Origin: Actinokineospora bangkokensis
Lineage (GTDB): Bacteria; Actinomycetota; Actinomycetes; Mycobacteriales; Pseudonocardiaceae
NCBI RefSeq assembly: GCF_001940455.1
Contig: NZ_MKQR01000007.1
Coordinates: 23,378-87,377, forward strand
Length of the DNA stretch: 64,000 bases
Reading direction: 5' to 3'
The notes below the pieces were generated by a model. That model worked only from the letters and a program-made list of their open reading frames with translations. It was not told the origin of the DNA and made no database searches. Shown here piece after piece: positions 18,120-29,400 of the stretch. How positions within the stretch are numbered: the stretch's first letter is position 1; each line of letters begins with the position of its first letter. Position numbers and translations under genes: made by a program.

Positions 18120-21100
18120 GCACGGCGAACGAGGTCGAGGCGCCCGACGACGGCGTCGAGCCCATCGCGATCATCGGTCTGGCCTGCCGGGTCCCCGGGG
18201 CCAGCGCCCCGGGCGACTTCTGGCGGGCGATGCGCGCCGGGGTGGAGTCGATCACCCGGTTCGGCCGCGACGAGCTGCTGGCCGCGGGCACCCCGGCCGA
18301 GGTGCTCGACGACCCCGACTACGTCCCCGCCTCCGGGCACCTGGAGGGCGCCGACCGGTTCGACGCCGGGTTCTTCGGGTTCAACGCCGGTGAGGCCGAG
18401 ACCATGGACCCGCAGCACCGGCTGCTGGCCGAGGTCGCCTGGGAGGCGGTCGAGGACTCCGGGCACGACCCGGCCGACTTCGGCGGCACCGTGGGCGTGT
18501 TCGCGGGCACCTTCATGAACAAGTACCAGCTGACCAACCTGGCCACGAACCCGCGCTTCCAGCGCTCCCCGATGGCGCCGCTGGCGCGGATGTTCAACGA
18601 CAAGGACTTCCTGGCCACCCGGGTCGCGCACCTGCTCGACCTCACCGGCCCGGCGCTGACCGTGCAGACCGCGTGCTCCACCTCGCTGGTGGCCACGCAC
18701 CTGGCCTGCCAGTCGCTGCTCAACTACGAGTGCGACGCGGCCATCGTCGGCGGCGTGTCGGTGAACGTGCCGCTCAAGACCGGCTACCCAGTCGCGGACT
18801 CCGGCCTGTTCAGCCCGGACGGGCACTGCCGCCCGTTCGACGCCGACGCCCGCGGCACCGTCCCGGGCAACGGCGTGGTGACCGTGGTGCTGCGCAGGCT
18901 GTCTGACGCGCTGGCCGACCGCGACCACGTCTACGCGGTGATCCGCGGCTCGGCCATCAACAACGACGGCAGCGCGCTCAAGGCCGGGTTCGCCGCGCCC
19001 AGCGTGGAGGGCCAGGCCCGGGTCATCACCGCGGCGCAGGTGGTGGCGGGCGTCGAACCGGAGACCATCGGCTACGTCGAGGCGCACGGCACCGCCACCC
19101 AGGTCGGCGACCCCATCGAGATCACCGCGCTGACCCAGGCGTTCGGCACCGACCGCACCGGCTACTGCGCCATCGGCTCGGTGAAGGCCAACATCGGCCA
19201 CCTCGACGCCGCCGCGGGCATCGCCGGGCTGATGCGCGCCGCGCTCGCGGTGCACCACGCCCAGATCCCGCCGAACGCGGGCTTCCGGGCGCCCAACCCG
19301 CTGCTGGGGCTGGAGACCACGCCGTTCTACGTCCCGGCCGACGCCTGCGACTGGCGGCCGGACGGGCACCCGCGGCGGGCGGGGGTCAGCTCCTTCGGCG
19401 TCGGCGGCACCAACGCCCACGTCGTGCTGGAGCAGGCGCCCGACGCCCCGGCGGCGCGCCCGGCCCGCCCGTGGCAGCTGCTGCCGCTCTCGGCGCGCAG
19501 CCGGCCCGCCGTGGACACCGCCACCGAGCGGCTGGCCCGGTTCCTGGAGCACACCAGCACGCCGCTGGCCGACGTCGCCTACACCCTGCAGAAGGGCAGG
19601 CGCGCCTTCGGCACCCGCCGGTTCGCCGTCTGCGCCGACGCCGCCGACGCGGTGCGCGCGCTGCGCGGCGAGGAGCCCAACCGGCTCGACACCCGGCAGG
19701 CCCCCGAGGGCGCCCGCGAGGCGGTGTTCGCCTTCCCCGGCGGCGGCATGCAGCACCCGGACATGGGCCTGGACGTCTACCGCTCCGAGCCGGTGTTCCG
19801 CGCCGAGGTCGACGAGTGCGCCCGGCTGCTGGAGCCCCGCCTGGGCTTCGACCTGCGCAGGCTGCTGTTCCCCTCGGCGTTCCCGCCGCTGGAGGGCAAG
19901 CGGGTCACCGGCGGGGTGATGATGGGCCGCGACCAGGGCGCAGGCGTGGTGTCGGCGTTGTTCGTCGTCGAGTACGCCCTGGCCAAGCAGCTCATGGCCT
20001 GGGGCGTGGCGCCCACCGCGATGATCGGCCACAGCCTCGGCGAGTACGTCGCGGCGTGCCTGGCCGGGGTGTTCAGCCTCGCCGACGCCCTGGAGATCAC
20101 CCTGGCCCGCGGCGAGCTGTTCGCCCGCATGGACCCGGGCAAGATGCTGGTCATCCAGCTGCCCGAGGACGAGGTGCTGCGGCTGCCGCTGCCCGAGCGG
20201 ATCTCGGTGTCGGCGGTGAACTCCCCGGACCTGACCGTGGTGGCCGGGCCCGACGCCGACATCGCCGCGTTCACCAAGGACCTGCGCGACCGCGGGGTCG
20301 ACTGCCGCAAGGTCAGCGTCCCGGTCGCCAGCCACTCCTGGATGGTGGAGCCGTTCCTGGACGAGTTCGTGGCCAAGGTCGCGAAGCTGACCCTGAACAC
20401 GCCCGCGATCCCGTTCGTCTCCAGCGCCACCGGCACCTGGATCACCGACGAGGAGGCGACCAGCCCCGAGTTCTGGGGCCGCCACCTGCGCAACCCGGTG
20501 CGCTTCGCCGACGGCGTGCGCACCGTGCTCGCCCGCGCCGACCGCGTGCTGCTGGAGGTCGGGCCCGGCCGCGCGCTGACCGCCCTGGCCGCGGGCCAGC
20601 GCATCGCCCCCGCGCCCATCGCCGTGCCCACCATGGGCCTGGCCCGCGACACCCTGCCCGACCTGGCCCACCTGGTCAGCGCCGTGGGCAGGCTGTGGCA
20701 GGCGGGCGTGCCGGTCGACTGGGACGCCTTCCACGGCGACACCGCGCCGCAGCGGGCGTCCCTGCCCACCTACCCGTTCGAGCGCAAGCGCTACTGGGTG
20801 GAGGCGGGCAAGCCGCGGGAGACCGCGGCCGAGCCCGACGCGGTCGTCGAGGCCGCCGAGCAGGAGGTCCCCGACGGCGCGCCGCGCACCGACCGGGAGA
20901 AGGCGGTGGCCGCCATCTGGTGCGACATGCTGGGCGTGGAGTCGGTCGGCGTCGACGACGACTTCTTCGACCTCGGCGCGCACTCGCTGATGGTCACCCA
21001 GGTCACCAAGGAGCTGCGCCGGATGGGCGCGACCTCGCTGACCGCCCGCGACGTCATGGGCGCGCCGACCGTGGCCGCCATGGCCACCCTGGTCGACAAC

Positions 21101-22324
21101 GCCCTGGGCACCGGCACTGGCCGCGCGGTCGGCACCGGACCGGTCCTGGAGGACGAGGTCGTGCTCGACCCGGCCATCACCACCGAGGGCCTGCTCCCGG
21201 TGGCCGAGGGCGAGCCCAAGGCCATCCTGCTGACCGGTGCCACCGGCTTCGTCGGCGCGTTCCTGTGCGCGGAGCTGCTCCAGCGCACCAAGGCCACCGT
21301 GCACTGCCTGGTGCGCGCCGCGGACGAGGCGGCGGGCCTGGAGCGGGTGCGGGCCAAGCTCGACTCCTTCGGCCTCACCGGGCCGTGGCTGAGCAGGCTG
21401 CGCGTGGTCATCGGCGACCTGGCCCAGCCGCTGCTCGGGCTGGGCGAGGAGCGCTTCACCGAGCTGGCCGGGGTCATCGACGCGGTGCACCACTGCGGCG
21501 CGTGGGTCAACTTCGTGCGCCCCTACCGGGTGCTCAAGGCGGCCAACGTGCTCGGCACCCAGGAGGTGCTGCGCTTCGCCGCCACCACCCGGCTCAAGCC
21601 GGTGCACCACGTCTCGACGCTGGCGGTGCTGGCCGGGGCGTTCCTCACCGACACCAGGGTCATCGGGGAGAACGACCCGCTGCCCCCGCCGATCGGCCAC
21701 GACACCTCCTACAGCCAGAGCAAGTGGGTGGCCGAGGGGCTGGTGGACCTGGCCCGCGAGCGCGGCATCCCGGTGTCGGTGTACCGGGCGGGCGGGGTGC
21801 TCTCCGACAGCCGCAGCGGCGCCACCAACGCCGACGACTACGTCACCAAGGTCATCCAGGGCTGCGTGCAGCTCGGGCTGGCGCCCAACCGGCGCTACCA
21901 GCTCTCGGTCGGCACCGTCGACCACCTGGTGCGGCTCATCGTGGAGATCTCGCTGCGCCCGGCGGCCACCGGCCGCAACTACCACGCCATCGACCCGGTG
22001 CCGCTGGAGTGGAACACCCTGTTCGAGGAGCTGCGCCACTACGGCCACGACGTGCGCCTGGTGCCCTTCGACGAGTGGCGCACCACCCTGGTCGAGCACG
22101 TCGACCGCGACGGCGAGGACAACGCCCTGGCCCCGCTGATGGCGATGATCGGCGAGACCCCCGACCGGGACATGCCGGTCATGGACTGCGGCAACGTGCT
22201 CACCGCGCTGCCGCCCGAGCTGGCGCGCGCGCCGCGCCTGGACCGCGAGTACTTCCACCGGATGCTCGACTTCTTCACCCGCGGCGGGTTGCTGCCGCCC
22301 GTTCCCACCACCACGGGGGTCTGA
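18116..22324 (+). CDS. Type I PKS module with reductive release (KS-AT-T-TD)
   Basis: 1402 residues. KS spans 12-435 with the active Cys187 in TACSTSL and histidines in EAHGTATQVGD and KANIGHLDAAAG. AT spans about 530-860 with Ser640 in GHSLGEYV; at the specificity position it reads VASH, which is nearer to the methylmalonyl-type YASH than to malonyl-type HAFH. T has Ser957 in LGAHSLMV. A thioester reductase spans about 1030-1400 with the NAD(P) motif GATGFVG and catalytic YSQSK. There is no KR, DH or ER, so a 3-keto group should remain and the chain leave as an aldehyde or alcohol. GTG start inside the stop of the preceding NRPS. This is the only polyketide extension in the cluster and the only visible release domain. 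Confidence 0.93.
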
Positions 22325-22327
22325 CCG

Positions 22328-23569
22328 ATGTCTCTGCTGCTCACCGGCGCCACGCTGATCGACGGCCTCGGCGGCGACCCCGTCGCGAACGCCGCGGTCG
22401 CCGTCACCGACGACCGGATCACCGCCGTCGACGCCTCGCCCGCCGACACCCCGGCCGACGCCGACCTGGTGGACCTGTCCGGGCTCACCCTGCTGCCCGG
22501 GCTGATCGACGCGCACGTCCACATGGGACACGCCAGCGAGATGCAGGCGGTGCTCACCCACCAGCTGTCGGTGGCCGAGCGCGCCGCGGACATCTTCCGC
22601 ACCCTGCGCCAGACCCTCGACGCGGGCTTCACCGCCGTGCGCGACTGCGGCGGCATCGACCACGGCATCCTGCGCACCGTGGGCAAGGGCATGGTGCCCG
22701 GCCCGCGGATCTGGGCCTCGGCCTCGCCGCTGGTGCAGTGCGGCGGCCACGGCCACCTCGGCTCGCCGTTCCAGGCCCCGGACGAGTCCTTCGCCTTCCG
22801 GGTGCGCGGGCTGACCGCCGTCGGGCGCATCTCCGACGGCCGGGACGAGGTGCGCAAGGCCGCCCGCGAGTGCTTCCGGCAGGGCGCGACCTTCCTCAAG
22901 ATGGCCGTCACCGGCGGCGTGGTGTCCATCGCGGACAACCTCGACGACACCCAGTTCTCCATCGAGGAGATCGAGGTCGCCGTGGAGGAGGCCAACGCCA
23001 GGCACACCTACGTCACCGTGCACGCGCACAACAAGTACGGCGTGCGCAACGCGGTCAAGGCCGGGGTCAAGTGCGTCGAGCACGGCACCGGCATCGACGA
23101 GGAGACCGCGGCGATGATGGCCGCGGGCGGCGTGGCCCTGGTGCCGACGCTGGCCATCGCGCAGGTGCTCACCGAGGACTTCGAGCACCACGGCCTGCCC
23201 CCGCAGATCCGCGAGCGGGTGTGCGGCACCACCGAGGGCATGATCTCCGCGATCGAGCACGCCAAGGCCGCAGGCCTGCTCATCGGCTCCGGCTCCGACC
23301 TCATCGGCCCCAAGCAGGACCGCCGCGGCCTGGAGCTGGCGCTCAAGGCCAAGGTGCTCAGCCCGATGGAGGCGATCGTCTCCGCCACCTCGGTCAACGC
23401 CAGGATCATGCGGGTCGCGGACAAGATCGGGTCGGTGGAGCGCGGCAAGCTCGGCGACCTCATCGCCGTCGACTTCGACCCGCTGACCCAGCCCGAGCTG
23501 TTCGACGACCCCGAGCGCGTCCGCCTCGTGGTCAAGGGCGGCAAGGTCGTCAAGGACACCCGCAAGTGA
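22328..23569 (+). CDS. Metal-dependent amidohydrolase (imidazolonepropionase/prolidase-like)
   Basis: A 413-residue amidohydrolase-superfamily TIM barrel. The metal ligands are visible in order: HVH in LIDAHVHMG (about residue 60), a lysine in FLKMAVTGG that would be carboxylated, His in VTVHAHN, His in CVEHGTG and Asp in GSGSD. The composite N- and C-terminal beta sandwich (VVKGGKVVKD at the end) is also typical. These enzymes hydrolyse amide, cyclic amide or C-terminal dipeptide bonds. It starts 4 bases after the PKS stop, so it belongs to the pathway. It could trim a peptide, open or close a ring, or give self-protection; the substrate is not readable. Confidence 0.85.
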   Translation: MSLLLTGATLIDGLGGDPVANAAVAVTDDRITAVDASPADTPADADLVDLSGLTLLPGLIDAHVHMGHASEMQAVLTHQLSVAERAADIFRTLRQTLDAGFTAVRDCGGIDHGILRTVGKGMVPGPRIWASASPLVQCGGHGHLGSPFQAPDESFAFRVRGLTAVGRISDGRDEVRKAARECFRQGATFLKMAVTGGVVSIADNLDDTQFSIEEIEVAVEEANARHTYVTVHAHNKYGVRNAVKAGVKCVEHGTGIDEETAAMMAAGGVALVPTLAIAQVLTEDFEHHGLPPQIRERVCGTTEGMISAIEHAKAAGLLIGSGSDLIGPKQDRRGLELALKAKVLSPMEAIVSATSVNARIMRVADKIGSVERGKLGDLIAVDFDPLTQPELFDDPERVRLVVKGGKVVKDTRK

Positions 23570-23784
23570 GCACCCCGACCACCGGCGAGGAGAAGACCGG
23601 CATGTCCACCGAATTCAGCGTGGTCGTCAACGGCGAGGAGCAGTACTCGGTGTGGGCCGACGGCCAGGCCGTGCCCGCGGGCTGGCGGGCCGAGGGCTTC
23701 CGCGGCTCCCGCCAGGACTGCCTCGACCACATCGAGCGGGTCTGGACCGACCTGCGCCCGGCGAGCCTGCGGGGTGGCGCGTGA
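23566..23784 (+). CDS. MbtH-like NRPS partner protein
   Basis: The conserved MbtH pattern is complete: FSVVVNGEEQYSVW, then VPAGWR, then a WTDLRPASL end with the invariant tryptophans. MbtH proteins bind and activate adenylation domains. Two starts are possible: GTG at 23566 inside the amidohydrolase stop (72 residues), or ATG at 23602 with GAGGAG nine bases before it (60 residues). The ATG start gives the more usual MbtH N-terminus, while the overlap matches the habit of this operon. Its stop overlaps the FMN reductase start. Presence of one MbtH for three A domains is normal. Confidence 0.93.
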   Translation: MSTPTTGEEKTGMSTEFSVVVNGEEQYSVWADGQAVPAGWRAEGFRGSRQDCLDHIERVWTDLRPASLRGGA

Positions 23785-24371
23785 GCCCCCTGGTCGTGGC
23801 CATTGGCGGCACCGGCCGCGCGGGGTCGAGCACCGAGCGCGCGCTGCTCACCGCGCTGGGCAGCGCCGAGCAGGCCGGGTGCCGCACCCGGCTGTTCGGC
23901 GGGGAGTTCCTGGCCGCGCTGCCGCTGTTCCGCCCCGGCGCCGCCCCGGACGACCCCGGCGTGGCCGACCTGGTGGAGACCGTGGGCCAGGCCAACGGGG
24001 TGCTGCTGGCCAGCCCCGCCTACCACGGCGGGGTGTCGGCGATGGTGAAGAACGCCCTCGACCACCTGGAGCACCTGGCAGGCCGGGAGCGGGCCTACCT
24101 CGACGGCCGCGCGGTCGGCTGCGTGGTCACCGCCGCGGGCTGGCAGGCGGGCGGGGCCACGCTCTCGGCGCTGCGCTCCATCGTGCACGCCCTGCGCGGC
24201 TGGCCCACCCCGCTGGGCATCACCGTCAACACCGCGCCGCCGGTCGAGGGCGACGGCGGCGCCGCGGCGCGCGAGCAGTGCGAGGTGCAGCTGCGCAAGA
24301 TCGGCTGGCAGGTCGCGGAGTTCGCCACCCGGGCCGCCCAGTCGCGGGTGCTCGCCGGGATGCCGACATGA
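23781..24371 (+). CDS. NADPH-dependent FMN reductase
   Basis: A 196-residue flavodoxin-like reductase. The phosphate-binding loop is GGTGRAGSSTERALL near residues 9-22, and the conserved SPAYHGGVSAMVKNALDHLE segment follows at about 75-95, as in SsuE/ArsH-type FMN reductases. These proteins make free FMNH2 for two-component monooxygenases. The only flavin monooxygenase partner visible in the operon is the luciferase-like domain inside the second NRPS, so the reductase most likely serves it. It is coupled at both ends: GTGA overlap with MbtH and ATGA overlap with the carboxyltransferase. Confidence 0.9.
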   Translation: MSPLVVAIGGTGRAGSSTERALLTALGSAEQAGCRTRLFGGEFLAALPLFRPGAAPDDPGVADLVETVGQANGVLLASPAYHGGVSAMVKNALDHLEHLAGRERAYLDGRAVGCVVTAAGWQAGGATLSALRSIVHALRGWPTPLGITVNTAPPVEGDGGAAAREQCEVQLRKIGWQVAEFATRAAQSRVLAGMPT

Positions 24372-25999
24372 CCGCCATCACCCCCGCGCTGCCGCTGCCC
24401 GAGCCGGTCGCGGTGCCGGTGCCGCTGTGCCCGCCGCGGCGGCCCACCACCGCCGAGCGCATCGCGGAGTTCCGCAGGCTGCGCGAGGTGGTGCGGCAGC
24501 CGGGGTCGCCGCGCGCGGCCAAGCGCCAGCACGTGCTGGGCAAGCTCACCGCCCGCGAGCGCATCGACCTGCTGCTCGACCCCGGCTCGTTCGTCGAGAC
24601 CGACGCCTTCGTCCGGCACCGCTCCACCAACTTCGGCGCCGAGGCCACCCGCCCGGCGGGCGACGGCGTGGTCACCGGCTACGGCACGGTGGACGGGCGC
24701 AAGGTGTGCGTCTACGCCCAGGACGTCACCTCGTTCAACGGCAGCGTGGGGGAGATGTTCGGCACCAAGGTCGGCAAGGTGCTCGACCTGGCGGTGCAGA
24801 CCGGGTGCCCGGTCATCGGCATCAACGACTCCAGCGGCGCGCGGATCCAGGAGGGCGTGCTGTCGCTGTCGGCCTACGGCCAGGTGGCCCGCCGCGTCGT
24901 GCGCGCCTCCGGCGTCGTCCCGCAGATCTCGCTCATCATGGGCGTGTGCGCGGGCGGGGCGGTCTACACCCCGGCGGCCACGGACTTCGTGGTGATGGTC
25001 GACAAGACCTCGCACATGTTCGTCACCGGCCCCGAGGTCATCAAGAAGGTCACCGGGGAGAAGATCAGCCTGGAGGCCCTCGGCGGCGGCAAGGTGCACG
25101 CCGACCGCACCGGCAACGCGCACTACCTGGCCACCGACGAGGCCGACGCCATCGCCTACGTGCGCGACCTGCTGGCCTTCCTCCCGGCGAACAACCTGGA
25201 GGACGCCCCCCGCTTCCACAACCCGGCCCCGCTGACCACCACCGCCACCGACGACCAGCTCGACACCCTCGTCCCCGACGACCCCGCGCACGGCTACGAC
25301 ATGCGCGAGGTCGTGGAGCGGGTGGTCGACGACGCCGACTTCCTGGAGGTGCACCCCACCTTCGCGCCCAACATCCTGTGCGGCTTCGCCAGGGTCGAGG
25401 GCGAGTCGGTCGGCGTCGTGGCCAACCAACCGCTGCACCTGGCGGGCTCGCTGGACATCGACGCGGCGGAGAAGGCGGCCAGGTTCGTCCGCTTCTGCGA
25501 CGCCTTCGGCATCCCCATCCTCACCCTCGTCGACGTCCCCGGGTTCCTGCCCGGTGCCGTCCAGGAGCACGCGGGCATCATCCGCCGCGGCGCCAAGCTC
25601 GGCTTCGCCTACATCGAGTCCAGCGTCCCCAAGGTCACCGTCATCACCCGCAAGGCCTTCGGCGGCGGCTACGCGGTCATGGGCAGCAAGGAGCTCGGCG
25701 CGGACGTCTGCTTCGCCTGGCCGGTCGCCCAGATCGGCGTGATGGGCGCGCAGGGCGGGGTGGAGATGCTGTTCCGCAAGGAGATCATGGCCTCGGACAA
25801 CCCCGAGGCCACCAGGGCGGCGCTGTCGGAGTCCTACGAGGACACCCTGCTGAGCCCGTACGTGGCCGCCGAGCGCGGGTGCATCGACGACGTCATCGCG
25901 CCCAGCGAGACGCGGGTGCAGGTGGTGCGCGCGCTGCGGGCGCTGCGGTCGAAGCGGGAGATCCTGCCGCCGAAGAAGCACAGCAACATCCCGTTGTGA
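24368..25999 (+). CDS. Acyl-CoA carboxylase, carboxyltransferase beta subunit (PccB-like)
   Basis: A 543-residue crotonase-fold carboxyltransferase with N and C halves. It carries the two oxyanion-hole glycine pairs in INDSSGARIQEG and GGGYAVMGSKELGAD, and the PccB-type region VCAGGAVYTPAATDF. Such subunits move carboxyl from biotin to acetyl-, propionyl- or longer acyl-CoA, giving malonyl-type extender units. No biotin-carrying alpha subunit is encoded in the window, so it must share one encoded elsewhere. As the last gene of the operon it probably supplies the extender selected by the PKS acyltransferase. The acyl-CoA preference cannot be read by eye. Confidence 0.9.
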   Translation: MTAITPALPLPEPVAVPVPLCPPRRPTTAERIAEFRRLREVVRQPGSPRAAKRQHVLGKLTARERIDLLLDPGSFVETDAFVRHRSTNFGAEATRPAGDGVVTGYGTVDGRKVCVYAQDVTSFNGSVGEMFGTKVGKVLDLAVQTGCPVIGINDSSGARIQEGVLSLSAYGQVARRVVRASGVVPQISLIMGVCAGGAVYTPAATDFVVMVDKTSHMFVTGPEVIKKVTGEKISLEALGGGKVHADRTGNAHYLATDEADAIAYVRDLLAFLPANNLEDAPRFHNPAPLTTTATDDQLDTLVPDDPAHGYDMREVVERVVDDADFLEVHPTFAPNILCGFARVEGESVGVVANQPLHLAGSLDIDAAEKAARFVRFCDAFGIPILTLVDVPGFLPGAVQEHAGIIRRGAKLGFAYIESSVPKVTVITRKAFGGGYAVMGSKELGADVCFAWPVAQIGVMGAQGGVEMLFRKEIMASDNPEATRAALSESYEDTLLSPYVAAERGCIDDVIAPSETRVQVVRALRALRSKREILPPKKHSNIPL

Positions 26000-26090
26000 G
26001 CGCTGCGCGGGCAGGTGGCTCGGCTGGCTGGCCGGTCAGCCGAGCTGCCTGCTCGCGCAGCTGCGTTGTGGTGCCGCCTCGCCTTGGGGT

Positions 26091-26291
26091 GCTGGGTCGC
26101 CTCGCCTTCGGCTTCGGCTCGTGGAAGAGCCGGGATTTTTGGGGCTGGCTCGATGTGGTGGTTGCGCTTGACCGGGGCCCCTGCGGCGATCATGTGCTCG
26201 GGGTGGGGAAAAGGTGAGGCCTTCGGCCCCACCCCCCGCCGTGGGTAGCACATGATCGCCTTCCCCGGACAAGCACAACCACCACATCGAG
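26091..26291. repeat. Long-hairpin repeat (copy A)
   Basis: The hairpin runs from 26149 (CTCGATGTGGTGGTTG...) to 26291 (...CAACCACCACATCGAG), with arms of about 45-50 bases that include GGCGATCATGTGCT and AGCACATGATCGCC, and an inner GGGGTGGGG/CCCCACC dyad. The preceding bases 26091-26148 (GTCGCCTCGCCTTCGGC ... AGCCGGGATTTTT) match those before the 2.8-kb copy and, inverted, part of the flank of the 6.3-kb copy. It sits between the convergent ends of the biosynthetic operon and the LAL gene and probably stops transcription or stabilises the 3' ends. The rest of 26000-26466 is non-coding. Confidence 0.85.
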
Positions 26292-26396
26292 CAGGGGCGT
26301 AGCCGGGCCGCCTGCTGCGTAGGTGGTGGCGTTGTGGGAAGAGCAAGAGGACGCGTCAGCTCGTTGCGCGAAAAGCGGAGCTGGTGCCTGATGTGG

Positions 26397-26430
26397 AGAG
26401 CCGGGCCGGTCTGGTGACCGGCCCGGCTCT
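26397..26430. terminator. Hairpin terminator at the LAL gene 3' end
   Basis: A perfect 14-bp inverted repeat, AGAGCCGGGCCGGT at 26397-26410 and its complement at 26417-26430, with a 6-base loop. It lies 37 bases after the stop of the minus-strand LAL gene. There is no clear U-tract, as is common in actinomycetes. Confidence 0.75.
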
Positions 26431-26466
26431 GTGTTCACCGTGGACTCGGGTGGTCCACCGCGGTGG

Positions 26467-29400
26467 TCAGGTGGTGGCTCCCTGGCGGGTCATGTAGGCG
26501 GCCACGCCGGAGCGGGAGGTGACGCCGAGCTTGGCGAAGACGTTGGAGAGGTGCATCTCGACGGTCTTCTCGGCGATGTGGAGCTTGCGGGCGATGAGGC
26601 GGTTGGTCATGCCCTCGCCCACGAGGGTGGCGACCTCGCGCTCGCGGCCGGTGAGGGTGGCGGTGCCGCCGGTGGTGGTGTCGGTGCGGGGGCCGCGGAC
26701 GGTGGCGGTCTTGGCGGCGAGGCGGCGGCGTTCGGTGCGGGCGGCCCTGGCGAGGGTCTGGGCGCCCATCTGGGTGAAGGCGGTCTCGGCGGTCTTGAGC
26801 TCGCGCATGCCCTCGTCGTGCTCGCCCTGGTGCCACAGGGCGGTGCCGAGGACGATCCTGGCGCGCAGGGCGTCGACGGCCATGCCGGACTCCTCCAGGC
26901 CCAGCAGGGCGGCCCGGGCGTCGTCGACCGCGGCGCGGGGGCAGCGGGTGGCGTCGACCTGGGCGGTGGCGAGCTGGGCGAGGGCGATGCGGCCGGGCTG
27001 GTCGAGGTCGGCGGCCGTGGCGCGGGCGCGCTCGGCCCAGGCCGCGGCCGCGTCGTGGCGGCCCGCCAGCAGTTCGGCCCTGGTGAGGATCTCGTACCAG
27101 GCGACCCGGGTGCAGGCGTCGGCGGCGGGCAGGTCGGGGCCGCCCGCGGCGGCGACCATGGCCAGGCACTCCTCGTGGTTGCGGGTCATCAGGTGGACCT
27201 CGGCGAGCATGCGCACCGCCAGCACCTCGCACCAGCCGCTGGCCGACTCGCGGGTGTTGTCGGTGGCCACCATGGCGCTCTCCAGCGCCTGGTCGGTCTC
27301 GCCGAGCGCCACATCGATCCAGGCGAGCATGGAGTGCGCGCTGGTCAGCTGCTCGGGGCTGCGGGACTTCTCGGCCAGGTGCACCGCGTGCTCGGCGGCG
27401 GTCCTCGCCTCGCGCAACCTCCCCCGGTTGCGGAGCACGAAGACGTAGCCGACCAGCAGGTGCGGCAGCACCAGCCAGCTCTCGCCGCGGGTGGCGACCT
27501 CGACGGCCTTGTCGAAGTGCCGGAACGCGTCGTCGCGCTGCTCCAGGATCACCTCGCTCCAGCCGATCCACACCACCGCGGTGAGGCTGTGGGCGAACTC
27601 GCCGTCCAGCATCGCGTCGAGCAGGGTGGTGGCCCCGCGCAGCGCCTCGCGGGCCTGGGCGATGTCGCCCGCGGTGGCCCTGGCCATGGCGAGCAGGCCG
27701 AGGCAGGACGCGCGCAGCGGGTTGAGCGCGTGCTGCACGGCGACCCCGAGCGCCTGGGTGGCCAGCTCCTGGCAGCCCGCGGTGTCGCCGCGGCTGAGCG
27801 CGTTGCAGGCCAGCTCGAACTGGAGCTGGGCGCAGGCCGGGGTCTCCGGGGCGTCCAGCGCCTCGATCTCGGCGCGCACCAGCGCGTCGGTCTCGGCGTG
27901 CGCGCCGAGCAGCCGCTGCACCAGCGCGGTGAAGGCGACCGCGCGGGCGTGCGGCACCCGGGGCTCGGCGGGCAGGTGGCGCAGTGCCTCGTGCATGGTG
28001 TCGCGGCACTCGCGCAGGTAGCCGGAGGTGCCGCGGGCCTTGGCCAGCCGCACCAGCATCTCGGCGCGCCTGCCCGCCAGGTCCGCGGTCTGCGGCAGCA
28101 CGCGCAGCGCGGTGCGCAGCCACACCGCCGCCCTGGTCGGGTCGGTGCCCATCACCGACGCCGCCGCGGCCTCCAGGACCTCCACCGCGTCCAGGTCGCC
28201 GTAGCGGGCCCACTGCTCCACGTGCGGGGCGCGCGCGGCCGGGGCCGCGTCGCGGGCCTGGAGCGCGGCGTCGGCGGTGGTGTGCAGCCGCACCCGCTGG
28301 CTCAGCTCGGTGGTGTCGCGGATCAGCCTGGCCACGACCGGGTGGCGCAGGGCGAAGTACTGCCCGGACACCACCGGGCGCACCAGGTCGTGCCGGATGA
28401 GCTCGCCGATGGAGGCCAGCACCCCGTCCTCGCGGCGCTGGAGCATGCGCGCCACCAGGGCGGTGTCGAACACGTCGCCGAGCACGGCGGCGGCCTCCAC
28501 CACGGCGCGGGCGCCGGGGGACAGGCACTCCAGCTCGTCGAAGAACACCGGCGCGTCGCCGGGGCGCAGGTCGTCGAGCTGGCCGCCCGCCGGGCCACCG
28601 GGGAACGCGGCGCGCTCGGCGGCGAGCACCTTGAGGTAGGCGGGGTTGCCCTCGCTCTCGGCGTGCAGCTGCTGGGTCCAGCTCGCGGTGCCGCGGCCTG
28701 CCAGCAGCCGGGCGGTGTCCTGCTCGGTGAGCGGGGCCAGCCGGGCCGAGGAGACGGTGACCTGCCGCGAGCGGCCCGCGATGGCCTCGCGCAGCCGGGC
28801 GTCGGCCTGCCGGTCGCGGTAGCCGACCGCGATCATGACCGGCGCGCTCGGCGGGCGGCGCAGCAGGCTGCCGAGCAGGTCGATGGAGGCGGGGTCGGCG
28901 GCGTGCACATCGTCGAGCACGACCACCAGGGCCGGGACGGCGAGCCGCTCGAGCAGTTCCCGCACCAGGCGGTGGCCCACCGGTGCGGGGCGGGGTAATG
29001 GCACCTCCACCCCCGGCTCCGGGCGCAGCACCTGCTCGTGGGCGGCCAGGCCGGGGAACAGCCTGGCCAGCTCCGAGCGCTCCAGCACCGACCAGCTGGC
29101 CACCACGTCGCCGACCAGCCGGTGCTGGTCGTCGAACGCGTCGGCCCACACCCCGTAGCCCGTCCCGCGCAGCGGCCTGCCCGCGAGCACCACCGCGTGC
29201 CGGGAGCGCGCCTGGGCGACGAGTTCACCGAGAACAGCGGTCTTGCCGATCCCGGCGTCGCCCGTCAGCTCGACGAGTTGGCTGTCGGCGGCGCCATTCG
29301 TCAAATTGTCCAATGATCGGGTGATCAGACCGAGCTCGTATTCCCGCCCGACGAGCTGCCCCGTCCACCTCTTCCGGTTTGTACGATTTGTGAACCTCGT

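Noticed and set aside
26431-28998. An 855-codon plus-strand frame across the LAL gene
   Set aside because: The LAL protein on the minus strand has clear ATPase and HTH motifs; the plus-strand frame is low-complexity Gly/Ala/Val.
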